A stretch of DNA of 64,000 bases from positions 33,108,001 to 33,172,000 of the forward strand of contig JBHGNT010000001.1 of NCBI GenBank assembly GCA_043228905.1, in the 5' to 3' direction. A program made the position numbers and the translations under genes. Positions within the stretch are counted from its first letter, which is position 1; every line of letters begins with the position of its first letter. Under the pieces are notes generated by a model. That model saw nothing but the letters and a program-made list of their open reading frames with translations, did not search any database and was not told where the DNA came from. The DNA is from Azolla caroliniana. Lineage: Eukaryota; Polypodiophyta. Positions 23,891-35,612 of the stretch are shown here, in pieces.

Positions 23891-24010
23891 TCGTAATTAC
23901 GTTACCCTAGTGGTAAGTTGTTAGCACTACAAGCACTGTGTTGTGGGTTTGAAACCCAACTTCCTCACCTCTCTATTATATATTGCTTACATATCTCTTA
24001 AATCACACAC
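23890..24010 (+). mobile_element. tRNA-derived SINE-like element
   Basis: TTACCCTAGTGG at 23902-23913 resembles an RNA polymerase III A box and GGTTTGAAACC at 23946-23956 a B box, about 33 bp apart as in tRNA genes. No tRNA cloverleaf is convincing, so a SINE head is more likely. A related partial sequence with GGGGTTGAGACCCAAC and CACACCTCTTTATTCAT occurs at about 21425-21475, which supports dispersal. Confidence 0.45.
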
Positions 24011-24671
24011 ACACACTCTCTCTCTTTCTCTAGCACACCAAACTACAAAACAAATCTATTACTTAGTCACATTCCCTTCAATGTGAAACAAGACATTGGA
24101 GAATACAAACATACTAATTCCTGTTGCAGATTTTTCCCTAAACAAGTTCACTAGTCCAAGTATCACACTGCTATAATGCTCCATTCTTTAAGACAAACAA
24201 ACGTGCTTCCACACATTGTAAAGGAAGTCCAATCCCAACACTTTAAATTGCAAGATTCATTAGTAAAAATTCTTTTGGTCCCATATGTCATTCATTACCC
24301 CCCGGGAACAATAGTAAAATTTGGCTATCTCTCTTTGTCTCTTTCTTTGATCATAAATTACTTTGTTTTATTTCAATTCAATGGCATGTGTTAACACTAA
24401 AAAGACAAAGAACATCACGCACAAAGGCAAATTTAATTATGCTTGTAGAGAATGGTGCATCTCAACCACTTCTATATGTAAATTAAATATTTAGTCGACA
24501 AACATCATGTTTTAGTGAATCTAGAGATACCAATGCAGTTCGGTTCTTGTTAGACCTTTGTATAAGAGTATCCCATGCTTGAAAAAAGAGGTTGATTATG
24601 CAATTGCAAAGTACAATGTTAGAGAGGTTTTGCCTCATGTTCATGTAGAGTTTTTAGGATTTACATATATA

Positions 24672-25002
24672 TAATGCATGATGTTGGTCCTAGATAGCAA
24701 CCCTGGTTATCTTATTCAATAAATGTATCTATTTTGGAAATACATGTAGTACTTCATCAATTATTTATTGACATGGAGACAAGTTTTTCTCTCACTTTTC
24801 ATAGGTAGTCAAAAATTAAGTTACTATAGAATTTAAGGATCTAATGCATGATCTTGTTCATGCTTGCCAATTTTAGTTAGCTCTCTCAATAAAGATATCT
24901 ATTTTGCAAACATATGCAATACATCATCAATTAATTATTGATATCCTCTCCAAGATGGGGACAAGTTTTTCTATCACTTTTGATTGGCGACCATAAAGTA
25001 AG
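24672..25002. repeat. Diverged direct duplication of about 175 bp
   Basis: Sequence from about 24672 to 24822 (with AATGCATGATGTTGGTC, ATCTATTTTGGAAATACATG, GACAAGTTTTTCTCTCACTT) recurs at about 24849-25002 with scattered differences. No coding content; origin unknown. Confidence 0.65.
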
Positions 25003-28000
25003 TTAAAACATTTTTACCAACTTTACATTGGGTTGCAACGAGGGTACAAAGATGAGATCTGTGCATTTAGATTTCAACTTATTTAACCTAGTGGTGGGCT
25101 AAGGAAGCATTTTGCACAAACTTTGGTCAATAGGGTCCATTTGGGATTCCATATCATCTTATATTCATATTTTCAAATGGTGCTTGCGATGCCCAACTAG
25201 CTTCAAATGACTTTGGTGAACTTTTATATGATCATTATGGTGAACTTGAGGTAAGCTATCAATTTAACAACGTAAGGTCTTGAGTTCATATGTTTATTTT
25301 TGTACATCTTTATTACAAAATTGAGAAACCCACCCCCTTTCTTTTATCATTCTCATACTCATCTCTCTCATCTCTTTCTTGTAAGAGTAGTAAATCTAAT
25401 AAGTTCAGAACATAACAATATACACTAAGATGCCATCCTCAATTGTACCTAAACGATATTTATGTTCTTATGACAAAGTGAACCCAAAGGAGGCATGGAA
25501 AGATATGAAAGAAAAAATTTCCCTAGTTGAAATCTTGACATATGTTGTATTATGTATATTTTTACATGAGGAACAAACATCCCATAAAAAGCAAGAAAAA
25601 GCTTCAAATGGCAAGGTTGGAAATATATTGTGAAGAGGAGACGAGTGAAGCAATTCATAATTTCAAGAACTTCAGGGTTGGGATGCCTAGTCGACACATT
25701 TGGAACACATGTCTAACTAGGACAATGGAAGTTGGCAACCCAATATTATGAATTTGTGAATACGTGCCAATTGAGCACATCCCAAAGTTAGGATATTAGA
25801 GTGATAATATGATATGCATGTGGGCGCGAAGTCTACTTATTCAATTGATGTTTGGGGAGATAGTACTTCAACACAATCATACAATAAAATAGATAAAATA
25901 CAAAACCTCAACTCTACATCATCATTTATGGGTTGCGAGCACAACCCAATGCTTGACAATGCTTCCAGAAACTGGAAAAAGGTCAGAAGCCCTTTAAAGA
26001 GTTTGCAAGTACATATTGAAAGTAAGGACAATGCCTTCAAGTCGTCTCCCCAAGGCCGCGTGGAATACTTAATGCTGACAAGAGAATACCAACAAAAGCA
26101 TATTTCTTTGATCCAATTGTATCAAAAATATTTGCAAATGGTTCAAGGATGACATGTTGAAGAGTGTTCAGATGTCCATTTAGAGGAAAGGGAATGGACA
26201 AGAGAATAGGAGTCCATGTTTTATTGAGCCACATTGGAGCCCTCTAAACAAAATGGTGAATAACCCAACATAGATTCGAGTTTGAGAAGTGTTTCAATTA
26301 CATTATTACTTTGAATTTGGAAATTTATCAAGGGTAGGTCACCAATGCCAAGCTCACATCCGAAAACTAAGCAAAGGGAGAAAGACTTGCCATAACACGA
26401 CATTAATCCACTAATTTAGTCCACCACTCAAGGATCCAAATTGTGAAATTCATACATAATCTTAGTTTTTCTATTTCGACCTTTACCTCTTCTTTTTGTT
26501 CTACCATTTTAAAAAACCCCTCCAACTCAACTAGCGTGAGTGTTGTTGTAAAGATTGGCAATGAAAATGTATCTTGGCTTAGGTTGATCAAAAAGTTCAA
26601 AAATCACACACTATATCACATACGTTGGAAAAGTCTACATTATTTATTATCTTCTTCACCAAATGATAAATTGCATTTACCCATGGGTGCCAGATCTCGT
26701 CATCTTGTTTGTGATCATTACCATCACTTCCATATGACTTAGCTCACATGCTCTTCAATGTGAGATGTAGTGTTCGGTTACTAATGGGGAGAATCATCGC
26801 TTGTGCCAAAGTTTTGATTTGAACAAGTTTGTGAGCATGAGTGTACCATATTTTACCATGATACCCGCCACTTATATTTTGCACATTTTTAGCTGTGACA
26901 TATGCTAAGATACCATTGTCTTATAGCCACAATGTGCAAAAATAAAAATTTGAGCTCGGTCAAATTTGAAGGCAATATAAAAATCTATCTACCTACCAAT
27001 CTATCATAAAAGAAATTTGAGCCAGTTAAGACCTACAAAAATGCAAGTGGAGGTTTGAGAAAATTGTAAAGAACCTTAGTCAATTTCCATTAGTTATCGT
27101 TGGCCATTGCATAACAAATCTAGCAAACAACATACGAAAGAGCAAAATAGGGTGTGTGGTAGCTGTTGTTAAACTTTGATTGAGCAACGTTCTGTGATTC
27201 ACACTTATAATGCATAAAGTTAATGGTTCATCATGTACTTCCCCCAACAACCATGCAACTAACCTTTGTAAATAATGGATTTTGAGCAACCATTGGTTGT
27301 CTCCATGTTACCTCTAAGAAAGTTTAAGTATACCCAACCCTAAACATTTATGATCCTAAAATTTGTATGCAAGTACCCTTCGTAAATAACGGGTTCCTGA
27401 AAAACGGATCTTTACCTCCATTATACGTATAAGGAAGTTTACTATAGCCAGACGAAAACATTTATGATCCAAAAAATTGTCTGACAATCAAAAGTGTCCA
27501 CTTTGTTGTCACGATAAAAATTCAGACACCATAGATAATTGTTGACGTCCCACATAAAGTCAATAAGGAACTCACCCAAATTTGTACACACTACATATTA
27601 CAATCAACAAGCTCAAACTAATAGGTGGCTTATGCCAAGAACATCTCTACGGAGTACAAATTTCATTCTTAGCCACAAGTAACATGAGAATTGTTTCATA
27701 CTTGCCTAGTTGTTGCAAGGTGGATGGTGCAACATTCTAGTCTCTACCATACAAAAGCTCATCATAAGAATATATTGTAATTGGCAGCATCAGAATAATA
27801 TAATGATGATACAAAGCATTTCTATATGCTTTACTAATGATTCTCCTGTTACCACTACGATTTAAGACTTTTCCCGATGAATATAATATTTTTTGCATGA
27901 GAGGCTATGAATACCTATCTATCTCATTGTGGTGGGAATGGGAACTCTATACCAACCTAGGTAATAGACATTGCTCCATCTCACTTACAAAAGCTCAGAA

Positions 28001-28859
28001 TTGTGTATTGAACAATAACATTACATTGATTTGTCACATATACAAATCATTTCTATTTGATTTGCTAAAGTTACCCTAGTGATTAAGTGATAGATCAGAA
28101 GCTCACCACATTGATATTATAAGACATTTTTAGACATTTGTGGCATGATGGTAGAAAAACACAAGTATTTTTCATTGTAAAATACAAAACATGGAAATAA
28201 CTTTTGAGACTCATATCTCATATAGCGACTTCTTAAGTATTCTTGATGGCATCTTCTTTTCCACACGAATACATAATTGTATCTTGCCATGGCAACCATT
28301 CTTTAAGCATAACAATTCTAACACAACCTCCAATTTTCCAGATTTGGTGTGGTCAGAGTGAATTAATTTGTTTTCTCACAATAATCAACGTGATCATCCT
28401 GCTAAATATCATGAAACACTCTTATATTCTCAATAATAATTCAACGTATTACCTCTAAATAAAGTCATATAAATTGTTGATTCTCACATTAAAACAAATA
28501 TCATGAGATATTTGTTATGCCATTAATTACAAATAATTGCCATTTCCCTCCAACATCAAACTGTAAGTCTCATGATTTCACTTTGCACTGATAATATAAT
28601 ATATTTGTTTCCCGATACATAAACAAAAAATATAGACCAGAGAAATTTTTTGCCACGACGAACCCTGAATTGCATACAAATTCCCACTGATGACTCCTCA
28701 TTTTTCATTCTCAGAATATGTACTTGACAAGTCATAGCATTTCTATCTCTTTGTGCAAATAATGAGTGGTTATGTGTGATCTGAAGATGAAGAATTACAT
28801 TTTGAAAGGCCCAATTAAGTTAGAACTCAACAAATTTTTGTTTTTTGTTTTTTCTTTTC
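25003..28859. other. AT-rich gene-free stretch
   Basis: Only short open frames without recognisable domains on either strand. The longest (about 25814-26152 plus) has no conserved look. Near 28068 there is another TTACCCTAGTG word like the SINE A box. No gene is supported. Confidence 0.55.
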
Positions 28860-28956
28860 GGGGGGGGGGGGGGGGGGGGAGGAGGGGGAATCCACACAGT
28901 AACTTGATGAAGAACCACATGAATGTGAGAGATGGGGAGAGAGAGAGAGAGAGAGA
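28860..28956. repeat. Poly-G run of 20 and (GA)n tract
   Basis: Twenty consecutive G at 28860-28879, a G-rich tail after it, and GA repeats at about 28932-28956. Confidence 0.9.
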
Positions 28957-29118
28957 GGGATATAAGAGCATCATTCTAAAGAACCATTAAATGTGGTGAA
29001 TTATGATGAAGACGCAGCAGCAGCAGCAGCAGTAAGTATACATAAGCGTCAAGATTCGAGCAAGTCTGGTGGATTTCGGAACAGTGTGCAGAAGCCAACA
29101 TGGCAGATGTAGGGCTTG

Positions 29119-29592
29119 TTAATTGAGCATGTACGGGAAGTTGAACAGCATGAAGGGAGGAGGGAGAGGACAGCAGCTCATGTGAGCCAGAGAAGCAGTG
29201 CGACGATGGCTTTTATGAATCCATCGGAGCTTAGCTAATAAAGCCGATGATACTAGTACTGAATAAGAAGATGGCGATGGCGATGGCGAAGAAGATAAAT
29301 TTGGTGATGACAATGAAGAAGAAGAGGTAGTGATCAATGGCTCTTTCATCATCATCCCCTTGACATCTGAGTCATCACACGTTCTGATCTCTGAATCATG
29401 AGAAGAGTCATCATCTGTATAATTAGGGTTACTTATTAACACATTTCTACAGTGGAGTAAGACGTTGCTAAGCTTCCTAATCAAGGTGGGCAAGAACACT
29501 AATTTACTTCTATTACTACCGCATCTTCCTCCTCTTCTGCTGCTTCTTCGTCTCCTTCTTCTTATTCTTGTTCTCCACATAAAGACCTTCAT
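29119..29592 (-). CDS. Hypothetical small basic protein (doubtful)
   Basis: Open frame from the ATG at 29592, about 157 codons. Starts MKVFMWRTRIRRRRRRSSRR, a very basic stretch, followed by LVFLPTLIRKLSNVLLHC, an acidic/serine part (DDDSSHDSE), a Ser-rich run (about 29280-29320) and a C-terminal KLRWIHKSHRRTASLAHMSC. Much of it comes from CTT/GAA- and GATGGC-type simple sequence, and no family is recognised. The (TATG)n repeat begins about 55 bp upstream. It could be a small nuclear protein or a chance frame in low-complexity DNA. Confidence 0.3.
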   Translation of the reverse strand: MKVFMWRTRIRRRRRRSSRRGGRCGSNRSKLVFLPTLIRKLSNVLLHCRNVLISNPNYTDDDSSHDSEIRTCDDSDVKGMMMKEPLITTSSSSLSSPNLSSSPSPSPSSYSVLVSSALLAKLRWIHKSHRRTASLAHMSCCPLPPPFMLFNFPYMLN

Positions 29593-29645
29593 TCTTCTCA
29601 GTCTCACCTCAATACACGTTCACGTTCAATATATACACACACATC

Positions 29646-29821
29646 TAGATGTATGTATGTAATATATAATTTAATGTATGTATGTATGTATGTAATATAA
29701 TGTTATGTATGTATGTATGTATGTATGTATGTATGTATGCATGTATGTATGTATGTATGTATGTATGTATGTATGTATGTATGCATGTATGCATGTATGC
29801 ATGTATGTATGTATGTATGTA
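29646..29821. repeat. (TATG)n tetranucleotide microsatellite
   Basis: About 175 bp of GTAT/GCAT tetranucleotides with interruptions at about 29665-29700; likely highly polymorphic. Confidence 0.95.
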
Positions 29822-29849
29822 TAAAGTGATTTTGTGGTGTCCCACTCTA

Positions 29850-32800
29850 GGATTTTGAGGGGTAGTTGAGAGAGAGAGAGAGAGACCCCATTAGGATTAC
29901 TAGTGTAAGGTTGTCATCCCATTTGTAACACCCAAGGTCTGTGTTGTCTTCGGGTTGGGGTCGGGAGTCATCCACTTAAACTTAGTAGAGATTCAAGACC
30001 CTTTTAATAATGGGAACCTAAATCCAGTTGAATTATGCATCGAATTCCCAATATGTTTCCAATGATGATACTTTCCTCGAAGGTTTGTGCACACTACATG
30101 TCAAGGAAAAAAACACGACCAATTCTTCTTGGACACTTACTAATCGAAATGCATGTTGTAATGTGCTACGCAAAAGGGCCGATGGCGTTGGGGTCAGAGG
30201 TGATGTGACATCTATATGGTACACATCTAGGGCATTTGATCAAATGTTGACCTAGTTCGTGTCAACTCAAGGTATAGTGTATTTTAACTCAGTAAAATTA
30301 TGAAAAAACTCATCTAGAAATCATTGCTCTTATCGAAGTCAATAAAACCTATATATCCCCGAAAATTCAATCATGATAACAAGATGGCAATCCCACCCAC
30401 GAGTAATTTTATTAGTTGGAAAGGGTTGTTCGTAATGAGCTCCCCCAATGCCATAAAGATCCTTGAGATTGTAATATTTAACATCGGGGCTTTTATATGT
30501 CATGATGTTTTATAACTTTTATGGAAATATGAGAGAAAGAGATTATTGGTTTTCGACAAACATTTAACACAACTTAATAGTATCATGAGCTCCTAAGTTT
30601 AAAATCTACTAATTGGACACCTAAAATATCAGTGTATAGTGTGAACCTTTCCAACATGATTATAGAGTCCCATTTATAGTGATGATACCCATGACAATGA
30701 CACTAAATGCTTGATAAGTAAAAACTCAATGTCGGTGATGTACCTTTCAAATGATCAAGATTGCAAGCTTGTAAACAAGGTAATAACTGGGAAGCATCAA
30801 AGTCAACAAAATATGGCTTATACCACATGATCCATTAAGAATGTGGATTCCAAACATGCCATGGATTGGGCTAATGCTTGATAATTATTGTCAATTGCAA
30901 CCTGCTTACAATATAAGCCAATTGCCTAAAATACGTATCCACTCTTCTTGGAGTTGGCTTCTTGTCACCTTCATACGAGTGAATATGGGTGTGGGGATAT
31001 AACTTTAACAGAGGGGTGAGCGAGACACAATCATATATTTTGAACATCCACAAGCGGCTAAGAGCTATCTATAAGAAAGGTGCAACGAGAAAGAGAAGTA
31101 TGGGAGTACTTTAATAAGGGAGAATAAAGTGGGATGTGGTAATACTTGTTTTATTTACGTCTCAAGGTGTAACCTACCTAGCACTAGGCCTATTTTTGGA
31201 GATAGGATACCTTTAAGAGGTAGATAGATAGAATTTATTATATTCATAGAGATATAGAGAGAAATAGATAGGGGAAGATTAAGTTTGTTACGATAGTGTT
31301 GAAGAATCATGCCCGCTACCTATTGTGATAAAACCCACATTTCTGCGAATACTAGTTTCCGTGCACCCTAGTTTGTTTTGTTTGCCAATTCCCTTCATTT
31401 AAAATACTAACATGAGCATCGGGGAACATGTACATTTTTGGGATGTGTAAAATCAACACATTGTCAAAATATTAGGTCATGAATAGTATCCAAAGTTGTT
31501 CGATTCGTTTTTTCTAATGCCATGTAGAGTTTCAAGAATACTTTTGGTGTACAAGCCAAACCTTTACGTGTTACAAAATGTTATGAAGTATAACAGATGG
31601 AGGGTGAAATGTTCATAGTTTACACGAATTATTGAGTATATGTGTTATGCTAATGATTGAATTGGGAATTGTTCTTGTATATATCGACATTGTATCAATA
31701 TGTGAACTATGCCCTCGAATAATTCGCAATCATTATTGAATGCAAAGTGTTGTTTTGATGATTGACTCGGGACATGTAATTGTACTTATCGACATGATAT
31801 TAACTTGTGAACGACGCAATGCCATCTCGAAGGATTCTTTTTTGGTTGCTTATTTGTCTTCAATGTAAATTTGTTGCCATCGTTCATAGTATGTGTCAAT
31901 TGTCTTCATGTTAAGGACATTCCACATGTATAAAATGCAGGCCTAATAACCAATCCGTTTAAAATAAAAGTGAGAACCTGGCATAGATATCAATCTTGTA
32001 TATTACCTAAGAAGCCTAACAAACCTAAACCCTAAACTATTTGGATTGCTCATGAGTGATTAATTTTCTTATTTGTTTAATGCAAGTAAAACTATTAAAC
32101 AACATGATACTACTAATGTATGTTGTAGTTCACACTATGCACCAATATACGATGGATCATCATTCCTATGCAAGAAACCATTAAACAATGCATTACCATA
32201 TCTTACGGAGGGGTGTTTATCCTTGTTAGAAAGGATGTGTGAATATGTACGAATCACGATACATCATAAAAAGGAGTTCCCAAACAGTAATAGGAAGCAT
32301 TTTCAACAAGATTGTGTGTATGCCTACAACTTACAATAACACCTAAGTTTCAAAGAACAAAATCAAAATGACATATTACATAACATATAAAAGTGAATTA
32401 AAACAAATCAACATTAATGTGCCAATTCCAGATGCACTTGCAATCTACCAATAGTATTTTCAAAGAAACGTAAATGCATAAACTTGCCTTGCCCTAGGGT
32501 GTCCAAATTCTTACACTTCGTAATAACCATTTCTATCAATTTTAAACATCGATGAGATTTCAAACAATCATTTTAAAAGTTTCTAATTTGTCTACGGTGT
32601 CCAAATTCTAAGTCTACATTGTGAGGTAGTTTTAAAGGACTTTATCAAAATAATGATCGAGTTTGTTATAATAATGTTTAGATAACATTTATAGTAATGG
32701 TATTTCCAACTTTGCTTTTTTTAACCCTTAAAGCACCAATTTTTAGGACCATTCCTCAAAACTTTATCACAAGGGATGTATAGGTAAGGTTTTCATTCAG

Positions 32801-35612
32801 CGTATTAAGGTTGTGCTAGACTCTAATGCTATGCAAATATATGAATTTGTTATTGATGGAGAATAAGTGCCTCAAAATCGATGTTTTCTGTATAAGTTAA
32901 TACATAGAGACACATGATTCCCCAAACTTAAAATGTAGTATGGTGGTTCTATGAGTTTATAGACAAACATTGAAGCCAACTCGAGGTTCAATAATGCTAC
33001 CCTCAATCCTAATCAATCTATAGACTATAGTTTCAACTTGAGGTTCCTTAATCATTATAAATATTCTTCTAAGATGCATTTCATCATGCAAGTGTGTTGC
33101 TTGCATGCACACATACACATAAAGTCAAAGCATGATCATACATTTTGTCTTGCTTATAATCATGTATTAATTATCAAACTTTATAAAACCATAGACACCC
33201 ATGAGCAACTAAACGTCCATTGATGTGATAGTTGGCACCACTACTTCCTCAATGGACTCCAACCCTCGTGATCTCTTGAAGGACCACAACAAAAGCTCTT
33301 TGTTTCACCACAAAGATTTCCATCATCTAGTTACATTCCGGAGAAGCTCATACTTTCTCTCTAATCACAATTTTAAAATTGGCACATCATCCAATTAAAC
33401 CCATAATTGTAAGGTTTATAAAGAAACGTAAGTGTACCACCACATAAATTACTACTACTACTAAATTATCCTAATTATGTAATGCCATTTTTGGTTTACC
33501 TTCCATTGAGCACATCACTTCAAATCCCCAATATGTCAAGACAAACTCATTGGTGGACATTTCAATAAAAGCTCTTGTATCATTGCCAATAACCATGAAT
33601 GAAACTTAAACAATTTGCAAAGTAGGGTGGATTTTGTTAATGATTCAACTAACACAATGTTTGCCTCATTAACCATATAGAATAGTGAATGCAATACACC
33701 CATACTGCCTTAGTCACATACTTCACCTTAGTTCTTGAGTCTTGAAACCTCAAGTTGACACTTTTCTTATGGAACCATGTGAAAACTAACTACATAAAAG
33801 ATTGTCCAAAATAAATGCATAATGCCTTAGTCATGCAAACAACTGTTTTGAAGCCTATATGGTACCACACACACACACACATTAAACAATTGAAAAATTA
33901 ACTTTACATAAAACCCAAACTTTATTATTCCCAAATGAAACCACCCAAATTTTGAGAAGGGCCAAGTAATCACATTGTTCTTCATGATTAATCCACTTGG
34001 GACAAAGCACCTTCAAGAAGGCATCATGGCTATTATTCATGAAGGTGGGCCACAATGCCCACTCACCACCCACACTTTCATATCGCACCCCGTCAACAAT
34101 CAACTATTTAGTTACGCTCACATTCATGCAAGTATAATGTGGCATAGAACATTCAATGAATATTTCCAAGAAATATGCATACATCTACTATCACAACATC
34201 ACCTTATTGGCAATTGCACACGAATGCAATAAACCACTCTACTCTCATGTCAATAATTCACCTCCTGTCACTAAGATTTCTCTATTGTTGTAAGAAGGCT
34301 TAGGATGAAAAAGTACAAACAAAGAGTGAAAGAAAAAGCACAATTGGGTGGTTATTGGTGATTCCACATAGAATATTTCATTGAGACTATACACAAAAAA
34401 TCAATAAATCATTACAACAGAATGTTCCCCCATAGATTATAAAAATAAATCAGTAAAAAGCATAAAGATTAACTTACCATGTTATGGACCATGCAAAGAT
34501 CTAAGTAACTAATATTTTTTTGCAAGAATGATTACCACGCTGGGACTTCTTACACAAGGTTAAGAAATTCCCAATTGCATGTTTCGGATATATCTAAAAG
34601 TTTATTTAACGGGTGATGAGATCTTAATTCAAAGAAACAACCAGTGTTTCAAATATTTTTACTTGATTCCTTTCATTTATGTCAGCAGAAAATGAGAAAC
34701 TCAAATACTGTGAACCACCATAACATAAGGTGATCGCTGCCGTCGATGAACAGTCACATGTCACCAAGCTCTTTTGCCACAAAATAAATAAGCAAATTTT
34801 ATTGAGTTTATAGTGGAAAGTTTCAGGGTATATCCACACATCTGCATACATATGTTGACAGAAAAGCCCTAGAAAACAGACTAATTGCAGTCTGTATGTT
34901 AAATGTATGATGCAACCTAACTATGTTTGTTCATTCACAGCAGCCATTTTGTTCACCACATTTACTAACGTCTCGTCAGCTAAGCATCAGTTACTTTTTG
35001 TTCTTATTTTTGGGTTTTAAGGATGATTCATCTTCTATATTTTCAAGCTTCTTTCAGTTTAGGGGATCAACCAAAATCTAAAGATTTGGTAGTATTTATG
35101 TATAAGACACCATAACAAGTTAGCTATGATAATCAGCTTTGCCATGATAAGACACAAAATATGGAAAGGAATTTTAATTCTCATCAGCTTGGTAAAGGTT
35201 GACATAATATGTTACAACATATTTTGTTTGACAAGTCTGGTATGCACTAACTTTGACCCAAGGTCAGGAACTGCCTTGGGGATTAAATTACAATGCCTTT
35301 GAAATTCTTGATTAAGGTGAGAATAACTGCTGGCAATTATGTTACATTGCTTCGCGTGCAGAGTATCAAAATTTGGAGCCATCTAAATGAAATTAAGAAA
35401 ATGGCTTACCAATTAATCTTTGATGCCAGTAAAATCGAGTACCCTGAAAAGGCCTGACAACTGACATGTCCTTTCTACAACTGATCAGCATTATGTTCAG
35501 CAGATGTATCCTTTGTACAGCTGATTAGTGTGGCATATTGATTCTTTTACCTCTCACAACTTAATTAAAGTCCAAATGGAAATTCTCTGCTCTGCGTAAC
35601 AAGGTAAGTTAT
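29850..35612. other. Long gene-free stretch
   Basis: Nearly 6 kb of AT-rich DNA between the microsatellite and the armadillo gene. Only short unconserved open frames. A (CA)n at about 33870-33881 and (GAGA)n at 29869-29885 are the only obvious repeats. Sequence near 35500-35612 may belong to the 3' untranslated region of the armadillo gene. Confidence 0.55.

Noticed and set aside
23905-23960. A true tRNA gene at the A/B-box site
   Set aside because: No acceptor stem or anticodon arm could be paired; kept only as SINE-like.
25814-26152. 112-codon open frame
   Set aside because: No recognisable domain, and the opposite strand is also partly open; surrounding DNA looks like non-coding repeat debris.
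29646-29821. CRISPR-like array or protein repeat in the TATG stretch
   Set aside because: Plain tetranucleotide microsatellite with no spacers; the open frame there is an artefact.
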